A DNA stretch of 12,800 bases, from positions 1-12,800 of the forward strand of contig JBFKMV010000153.1 in assembly GCA_041629655.1 (NCBI GenBank), written 5' to 3'. The stretch's first letter is position 1. Every line of letters starts with the position of its first letter. Of the stretch, positions 6,432 through 11,254 are shown piece by piece. Source of the DNA: JBFKMV01 sp041629655 (GTDB lineage Bacteria > Acidobacteriota > Polarisedimenticolia > Polarisedimenticolales > Polarisedimenticolaceae). A program made the position numbers and the translations under genes. Below the pieces are notes generated by a model that ran no database searches, was not told the origin of the DNA, and saw only the letters and a program-made list of their open reading frames with translations.

Positions 6432-8675
6432 ACGCGACTGCAGCCGGCGCATCTCGCCGCCCAGGTTCCCGAACGCGTCGGTGACCCGCAGCACCAGGTG
6501 GCCGCCGGCTTCGGGCACGCCGTCGAGCGGGATCTCCACCCGGTAGCGCTCCTCTTCGGAGTCGGCCACCCCGTCCAGCGGATCGACGCTGCGCCACGTC
6601 CTGCCGTCGAGCGCGTACTCCACGGCCTCCACGCGGCCGTCCGGATCCAGGGCGGTGAACTCCACCTCGTAGGTCCGGCCGCGTGAGCGGACGGACAGAT
6701 CGACCAACCGCGGCGGGGTGTGGTCCACGCGGAAGGGCTCGCTGACCCGCGTGGCCGTGAAGCTCCGGCCGTCGGGATTGCCCGCGGCGTCCTCGCCGCG
6801 CAACCGCACGCGGTAGGCCCCGTCCGGCATGGCGCGGCTGTCCCAGCTGAAGAAGTCCTCCTCGATCCCGCGAGCCAACGGGAACCATTCCGTCTCGCTG
6901 TCGCGTCGGATCTCCAGCGTGAACGACAACGCGTCGCCGTCGGCGTCCTCGGCCTCCCAGCTGAACGTGCGCGCGCCCGGCTCGTAGTACTTGCGGATCG
7001 GTGCGGGTCGGATCCGGCCGCCGTTGAGCTGCTCGAGCACCTTGCGCGAGACGGGGTCGTCGGCGACGAGCGGCCCGCGCGCGCCCTGCGACGGAGACGG
7101 GACCCGGAGCCACGCGATCCCGTACGGCTCGACGGTCAAGCGGCGGATCTCCGGAGGGTGGTTCCGCGTTCGGTAGGCGGCCTCGATGCGACGCAGCACG
7201 GGAGACCGGCCGTCCGCGGAGCGGCGCAGCCCCACGCGGACCTGGAGCCAGCGGGCCGCCGGAACGTTGGCGGCGACGCCGCGGTCCGGTCGCTGGCCCT
7301 CGAGCGGGCTCCACTCCGACCACGTCTCGTCCGGCTCGTCCGTGTTGCCCGAACGGGCGGCGACGGACAGCGCGGCACCCGGCGGAACGTCGCCGTCCCA
7401 GCGGACCCGGCCCCAGTCGGCCACGCCCTCGGCGTCGATCGGCTCGCTCAGCCACTGCCCCGCCTCCGCGGGCCCGGGCCCCAGCCACCCCACGCGGGCA
7501 TCGGCGGCCCCGCCGACCAGGATCCGCCCTGCGGGCCCGGGCGCCAGGACGCTCACCTGCTCCGAGGGGACCCGCAGCACCTCGAACGCCTCGCCGTCCC
7601 GTTCGACCTCCCAGATCCGCCCGGCCCCGGCGGTTCCGACGAGCAGCCGGCCCGCCGCGGTCGCGGCAAGACTCAACGGCGTGTCCTCGGCCGGGGTCCA
7701 GATGCGGAAGGTCGTGCCGTCGGGATCGATGCGGTACAGCGCGCCTCCGCCGCGCGGGGGCGGTTGCTTGGCCTGGGTCAACGCCTGCGCGGCCTCCGCC
7801 GAAAGGTCGTCCTGCTCGGGCTTGCCCTGCTCGGGCTCGTCGCCCCCCGGCGCGGCGGCCTTGACCGTGACCGAGTCGCCCACCGGTTGCCTCGCGGCCG
7901 CACGGCGGCGCGCCGGAGTGCGGGGCTTGGGCTCGCCCGCCGCGAGCGCGAAGATCGCTCCGTCGCTTGCGACGACGAGACCGACGATCTCCTCCTCGTC
8001 CGCGTCGAGCAGCACGAACGGCTTGCCGTCGCGCGCGATGCGGATCACGCGGCCGCGCATCCCCGTTCCCGCGAGCATGCTGCCGTCCGGCAGCGCGGCC
8101 AGGCAGCGGACCGGATCGTCGCCGGACTCGAACACGGTCTCCACGCCGGTCTTCGAACGCCAGCGCAGCACGCGGCCGGGCGCTCCGGTGCCGGCCCAGA
8201 CGGTTCCGTCCGGGCGCGCCGACAGCGCCCACACGAACAGCGATCCCGTCTCGAACAGCGGCCGGGGATCGTCGCGGCGCGTCTGTCGCAGCACGCGGCC
8301 CGACGGCGAGACCGCGTAGGTGACCGCCTTGGCGTCTGCGACGAGGGCCGTCACCAGCACCTCGTCCTTCGCCTCGAACCACGTTTCGGGAGCTTCGCCC
8401 GCGGAGAGTCGCAGCACGCGCGCCGGCCCGGACAGTCCGGCCCACGCCCCGGCGGCGCCGAACGGCGCCAGCGACCACACCACGCCGGTTTCCGGGCCCC
8501 ACAGCGTCGCCAGCGCCGGAGCCAGGCGGACGTGACCCGTGCGATCGACGGCCACGTCGTCCAGCGTGCCCAGGGACAGCTCCTCGGCCGAGCCCGGAGT
8601 CCAGTGCCGGACCGTGGCGGCCTCGGCGACCGGGGGGACCGACAGGGTGATCAGCAGCAGGAGTGCGCCGCGCAT
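6429..8675 (-). CDS. Secreted beta-propeller protein with C-terminal Ig/FnIII-like domains
   Basis: A 748-aa exported protein; its partner and function are unknown. A signal peptide (1-19, LLLLITLSVPPVAEA) precedes a propeller-like repeat region (about 30-400). Blades recur as DG-x(3)-AGTG-x(2)-GRV, e.g. PDGTVWAGTGAPGRVLR (155-171), PDGSMLAGTGMRGRVIR (196-212), AAGRLLVGTAGAGRI (340-354) and PAGRILVGGAADARV (381-395). A polar low-complexity insert (about 248-312) interrupts the blades. The C-terminal half (about 405-748) looks like several beta-sandwich domains, with EAEDADGDALSFTLEIR (574-590), GEDAAGNPDGRSF (627-639) and HTPPRLVDL (652-660). There is no enzyme motif; binding or scaffolding in the periplasm or outside is likely. 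The ATG shares one base with the stop of the S55 peptidase gene (TGATG), so coupled translation is expected. A longer frame extends upstream but is a shadow of the peptidase gene. Confidence 0.85.
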   Translation of the reverse strand: MRGALLLLITLSVPPVAEAATVRHWTPGSAEELSLGTLDDVAVDRTGHVRLAPALATLWGPETGVVWSLAPFGAAGAWAGLSGPARVLRLSAGEAPETWFEAKDEVLVTALVADAKAVTYAVSPSGRVLRQTRRDDPRPLFETGSLFVWALSARPDGTVWAGTGAPGRVLRWRSKTGVETVFESGDDPVRCLAALPDGSMLAGTGMRGRVIRIARDGKPFVLLDADEEEIVGLVVASDGAIFALAAGEPKPRTPARRRAAARQPVGDSVTVKAAAPGGDEPEQGKPEQDDLSAEAAQALTQAKQPPPRGGGALYRIDPDGTTFRIWTPAEDTPLSLAATAAGRLLVGTAGAGRIWEVERDGEAFEVLRVPSEQVSVLAPGPAGRILVGGAADARVGWLGPGPAEAGQWLSEPIDAEGVADWGRVRWDGDVPPGAALSVAARSGNTDEPDETWSEWSPLEGQRPDRGVAANVPAARWLQVRVGLRRSADGRSPVLRRIEAAYRTRNHPPEIRRLTVEPYGIAWLRVPSPSQGARGPLVADDPVSRKVLEQLNGGRIRPAPIRKYYEPGARTFSWEAEDADGDALSFTLEIRRDSETEWFPLARGIEEDFFSWDSRAMPDGAYRVRLRGEDAAGNPDGRSFTATRVSEPFRVDHTPPRLVDLSVRSRGRTYEVEFTALDPDGRVEAVEYALDGRTWRSVDPLDGVADSEEERYRVEIPLDGVPEAGGHLVLRVTDAFGNLGGEMRRLQSR

Positions 8676-10387
8676 CATGGGGACTCCGGGGCCGCGCCGT
8701 CGCGGACCCGGAACGTGGCCAGGCGGCCGCCGGTCACCGTTCCGTCCAGCGTCACGTCGCGACGGGACAACGTGGCCGCACGGGTGCTGTTCCGCGACTG
8801 GCTGCCGAGCAGCCGGCGGGCGGTCGGGGGCAGGTGTTCCAGCATCACCCCGTCGGCCGCCACGACCTCGGACGGTCGGTACAGCACCGCCGTGAGGCGG
8901 TGGGCCGGCGGCAACGCGCCGATGGCACGGACGAGCGCGGAAAGATCGTCGGCGGTGGCCACGCGGCGCGAGATCGGACGGCCCAGCGCGCGGTCCAGGA
9001 ACACGCCCTCGCCGACCGCGAGCCGCAGCTCGGTGCCGGGCGCAACGCCGGCGGGAACGTCGAGCTCGAACGCCTGTCGCGAGGTCTCCCCGCGCCAGCC
9101 GCGAAGCACGCACTCGACCGCGATCTTCCCGCCCGGCTCGACCGGCCCGCGATCGTACAGCAGCTCCTGCACCTCGTACTCGCGCCGGTCGAGGCTCGTG
9201 CCGAGGTCGATCCGGATCGACTCGACCTCGGGCTCGGCGAAGCTGTTGCGGTACAGCACCGCGAGCACGGCGCTGATGCGGCTGGCCGTGCCGAGAGCGG
9301 CGCTGGCGGGTCCGTCGCCGGTGTTGGCCAGCTCGATGGGCAGGTCCGGCAGGCCTCGCAGCCGCACCGTCGCCGCCCCCACGATCGTCTGCGCGTCCTC
9401 GTGGCCGGGGTTGTTGATCAGCGAGCTGGAAGTCACCGCGGAGACCAGCAACGGGACGAACTGGGGGTGTCGCACCACCTCGTAGTGAAAGCTCCGCCGG
9501 CCGTAGCTGCCGCCGCGCACGATCACGTCGACCGGGATCATCGGGGCCTCGGCGCCCTTGCGGCCGATCACGGCCGCCTGGCGGTCCTCGAGGATCGCGC
9601 CCACCGCCCGGCCGACGTTGGACAGCTTCACCGATCCCGCCAGATCGGACACCGTGTGCACCACGCGGGCGGTCGTCATCGGCATCGCCACGCGTCCCGA
9701 ACCGAAGAAGGGATGGCCGAACGCGTAGACGAGGTCGCCGTCCACCCAGGTCACGGTTCCCGTGGCGGCGATGCTGATGTCGCCGCCGACGAGCTGGATG
9801 CCGACCGGCATTCCGGGCGCCAGCTCGCCCGGGCCCGCATCGGTGTCCGACAGCCGGCCGCCGCCGGCGACGGGCACGAAGCCGTGACGCTCGAGTTGTG
9901 GAACGAGCCACTCGCGGACGGCGGGTGCCAGCCCCGCCATCTGGAGCGGCGTGCCGATCGGCGCGGGGCCGCCGCTCGCCGCGGGGACGGCCGTGGCGGC
10001 CCGCGCGGAATCGAGCATGTCCTCGATGGGGGTGACGCCTCCGATCGCACGCTTCGGCAGCAAGCCGTACCGGTAGGCGAGGGCGCCGACGATCTCGCCG
10101 TCGACGAACACGGGACTGCCGCTCATGCCGGCCGCGACCCCGACGCGATCGGCCACCGGCCCCTCCAGCTCGACCAGGTAGACGTCGTAACCCGGGCCGA
10201 CGGCGCCCTCGTAGACCCCGAGAAAGCGCAGCGGAATCTCCTCGAGCACGTTGCCCTCGACCACGGTGTGCACGACGCCCTGAGTGCCGGGCGGGATGCG
10301 TTTCCGCTCGCCCGCTCCGAGGGCCGCCGTCACCGTCAGCGCCATCGCCAGCGCGGCGACGGCGGCGCGCTGGGCCACGGGCCTCAC
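8675..10387 (-). CDS. Secreted SpoIVB-like serine peptidase (family S55)
   Basis: A 570-aa exported protein with a signal peptide (about 1-25, RAAVAALAMALTVTAALGAG). After IPPGTQGVVHTVVEGN and FLGVYEG comes GVAAGMSGSPVFVDGEIVGA (83-102). GMSGSP is the S55 nucleophile motif, giving Ser89. A second conserved block, DGDLVYAFGHPFFGSGRVAMP (216-236), supplies a probable catalytic His225. The remaining ~300 residues are beta-rich and unassigned. In B. subtilis SpoIVB the His precedes the Ser; here the Ser motif comes first, an arrangement I associate with homologues in Acidobacteriota. The substrate is unknown and a sporulation role is unlikely. I chose the GTG start because it overlaps the upstream stop (GTGA) and places the signal peptide at the N-terminus; the frame is open for 35 more codons upstream, but these lie inside the preceding gene. 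Confidence 0.85.
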   Translation of the reverse strand: MRPVAQRAAVAALAMALTVTAALGAGERKRIPPGTQGVVHTVVEGNVLEEIPLRFLGVYEGAVGPGYDVYLVELEGPVADRVGVAAGMSGSPVFVDGEIVGALAYRYGLLPKRAIGGVTPIEDMLDSARAATAVPAASGGPAPIGTPLQMAGLAPAVREWLVPQLERHGFVPVAGGGRLSDTDAGPGELAPGMPVGIQLVGGDISIAATGTVTWVDGDLVYAFGHPFFGSGRVAMPMTTARVVHTVSDLAGSVKLSNVGRAVGAILEDRQAAVIGRKGAEAPMIPVDVIVRGGSYGRRSFHYEVVRHPQFVPLLVSAVTSSSLINNPGHEDAQTIVGAATVRLRGLPDLPIELANTGDGPASAALGTASRISAVLAVLYRNSFAEPEVESIRIDLGTSLDRREYEVQELLYDRGPVEPGGKIAVECVLRGWRGETSRQAFELDVPAGVAPGTELRLAVGEGVFLDRALGRPISRRVATADDLSALVRAIGALPPAHRLTAVLYRPSEVVAADGVMLEHLPPTARRLLGSQSRNSTRAATLSRRDVTLDGTVTGGRLATFRVRDGAAPESP

Positions 10388-10875
10388 GCGCCGGACGGCT
10401 CGTTCCCGGTCTTGAGGGCCTGCTTGATCGCCTCGACGATGAAGTTCTGCATCGACGGCAGCTGGCCGCGCACGGCGGCGTAGACCAGGCACGGCAGCTT
10501 GAGCGAGATCTGCACGCCGCTCTCGTCCAGCGTGTCGAGCCAGTCGGTGAACTCTTTCCAGGACTCGAATTTCCTTCCCTCGACCGCCCCCTTGGGGTAG
10601 AGCTCGATCAGGCTCACGGAGTCCTTCAGCCGGAACAGGACATCGTCCTCGTTGTAGTCCGAGAAGTCGCTGTACGCAAAAAACTTGACCTCCCCCGCGG
10701 TCTGGTCCCGGCCCTTGATCGAGATCTCGGGGACCTTGTTGCAGCGCAACATGATGTAGTCGCCCTTGCCCTTGAAGTGAAACGCGAGGATCGGGTCGGT
10801 GCGCGGGTTGTTGTCGGACGGGGTCTTGAGGGCCCGGTAGACCCGCCGCGCGATGTCCACGTTCGTTCTATACAT
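10384..10875 (-). CDS. Conserved-looking protein of unknown function, first gene of the S55 operon
   Basis: I do not recognise this 163-aa protein. It is soluble, without signal peptide or membrane segment. It opens MYRTNVDIARRVYRALKTPS, then has strands such as DPILAFHFKGKGDYIMLRCNK (27-47) and VKFFAYSDFSDYNEDDVLFR (63-82), an Asp/Trp-rich segment FESWKEFTDWLDTLDESGVQ (103-122), and a C-terminal helix SMQNFIVEAIKQALKTG. Residues are less Arg/Ala-rich than in its neighbours. The ATG has GGAGAG at good spacing and a strong promoter about 40 nt upstream. Its stop overlaps the GTG of the S55 peptidase by four bases. As the only cytoplasmic product of the operon it could be a regulator or chaperone, but nothing in the sequence shows that. 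Confidence 0.75.
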   Translation of the reverse strand: MYRTNVDIARRVYRALKTPSDNNPRTDPILAFHFKGKGDYIMLRCNKVPEISIKGRDQTAGEVKFFAYSDFSDYNEDDVLFRLKDSVSLIELYPKGAVEGRKFESWKEFTDWLDTLDESGVQISLKLPCLVYAAVRGQLPSMQNFIVEAIKQALKTGNEPSGA

Positions 10876-10920
10876 CCGCTCTCTCCGTTCGTGTTGACCC
10901 GTGGGCTTTCGAATATGCCG

Positions 10921-10949
10921 AGTATACGGGGCGGCATACGCCGCCTCAA
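10921..10949 (-). promoter_or_regulatory. Sigma70-type promoter of the S55 operon
   Basis: On the minus strand TTGAGG (10944-10949) and TATACT (10921-10926) are separated by exactly 17 nt, the best -35/-10 pair I found in the window. Initiation near 10914 gives a leader of about 40 nt containing GGAGAG before the ATG at 10875. Confidence 0.65.
10930..10945. promoter_or_regulatory. Imperfect 16-bp palindrome inside the S55-operon promoter spacer
   Basis: GGCGGCATACGCCGCC pairs at seven of eight arm positions and fills the spacer between -35 and -10, touching the -35. A protein bound here would block or remodel RNA polymerase binding, so it is a candidate operator. No matching regulator gene is in the window. 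Confidence 0.4.
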
Positions 10950-10994
10950 CCGGGAATCTTGGTACGGCCTCATTTTTGGGAGGTCGCCGTGAAT

Positions 10995-11011
10995 CGTCTC
11001 ACTCTGAGACG
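10995..11011. promoter_or_regulatory. Palindrome copy 1: CGTCTCA-CTC-TGAGACG
   Basis: A perfect seven-base inverted repeat around CTC. A further GTCTC half-site follows directly (11011-11015), making GAGACGTCTC. It is centred about 223 nt upstream of the inferred subtilase transcription start. It shares its GTCTCA-N3-TGAGAC core with the second copy, which suggests a dimeric DNA-binding protein. Confidence 0.5.
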
Positions 11012-11084
11012 TCTCGAACGAACTTACGCTCTGCCCCGCAAGCCTTTGAGAAACAAAGTGTTCCGTCGTTGCCCGGGGGTGCGG

Positions 11085-11099
11085 GTCTCAGGATGAGAC
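11085..11099. promoter_or_regulatory. Palindrome copy 2: GTCTCA-GGA-TGAGAC
   Basis: A perfect six-base inverted repeat around GGA, with the same arms as copy 1 but a different three-base centre, as expected for a protein-binding site whose middle is not read. It is centred about 134 nt upstream of the inferred subtilase start and 89 bp from copy 1. Confidence 0.5.
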
Positions 11100-11199
11100 G
11101 GTACCGGCGTCCTGCGTCCGACCTGGCATGCCCGGGAAACAAGACCTAAACCACTGGAAAATAATGACTTAAGCCATCAAGCGGCCGAGGGGTCCCGAA

Positions 11200-11215
11200 T
11201 GGTCCCGGTCTTGCT
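11200..11215 (+). promoter_or_regulatory. Putative sigma54 (RpoN) -24/-12 promoter of the subtilase gene
   Basis: TGGTCCCGGTCTTGCT has the invariant GG and GC dinucleotides with the required ten bases between them and the typical TTGCT around the -12. It matches TGGCACG-N4-TTGCW at nine of twelve defined positions; the three mismatches are all in the CACG part. Initiation near 11226 leaves about 29 nt before the ATG. No comparable sigma70-type pair was found for this gene. The paired palindromes upstream fit activator sites. Confidence 0.5.
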
Positions 11216-11254
11216 CTACTCACCGGGCGCAGGAGAAACAGGGGGTTGCAGGCC

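Larger units (their letters stand above)
10876..11254. other. Divergent regulatory region between the S55 operon and the subtilase gene
   Basis: A 379-nt gene-free stretch, more AT-rich than its surroundings. From left to right: ribosome site and sigma70-type promoter of the S55 operon (minus strand), a palindrome in that promoter's spacer, two GTCTCA-N3-TGAGAC palindromes 89 bp apart with a CTTTG-AGAAA-CAAAG inverted repeat (11044-11058) nearly midway, an AT-rich stretch at about 11150-11172, a pair of GGTCCCG direct repeats 10 bp apart (11191 and 11201), and a sigma54-type promoter. Short open frames here do not look like genes. Confidence 0.7.

Noticed and set aside
6720..9485. Plus-strand open frame of 921 codons
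   Set aside because: Long antisense frame opposite two well-supported genes, with shadow-type composition (Arg, Ala, Gly, His) and no domain; common in very GC-rich DNA.
6429..9911. A single 1160-aa minus-strand protein
   Set aside because: Its first ~410 codons read the S55 peptidase gene in another frame and are Arg/Gly-rich nonsense. The real gene begins at the TGATG at 8675, where a signal peptide appears.
10894..10926. Plus-strand TTGACC with downstream TATACG as a promoter for the subtilase
   Set aside because: The spacing is 23 nt, too long for a sigma70 promoter, and it is over 300 nt from the start codon.
10901..11149. 82-codon plus-strand open frame in the divergent region
   Set aside because: It runs through the minus-strand promoter and both palindromes, has no ribosome site and no resemblance to a protein family.
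11160..11165. AATAAT as a sigma70 -10 for the subtilase
   Set aside because: The hexamer is fair but no acceptable -35 lies 15-19 nt upstream; the sigma54-type element further downstream fits better.
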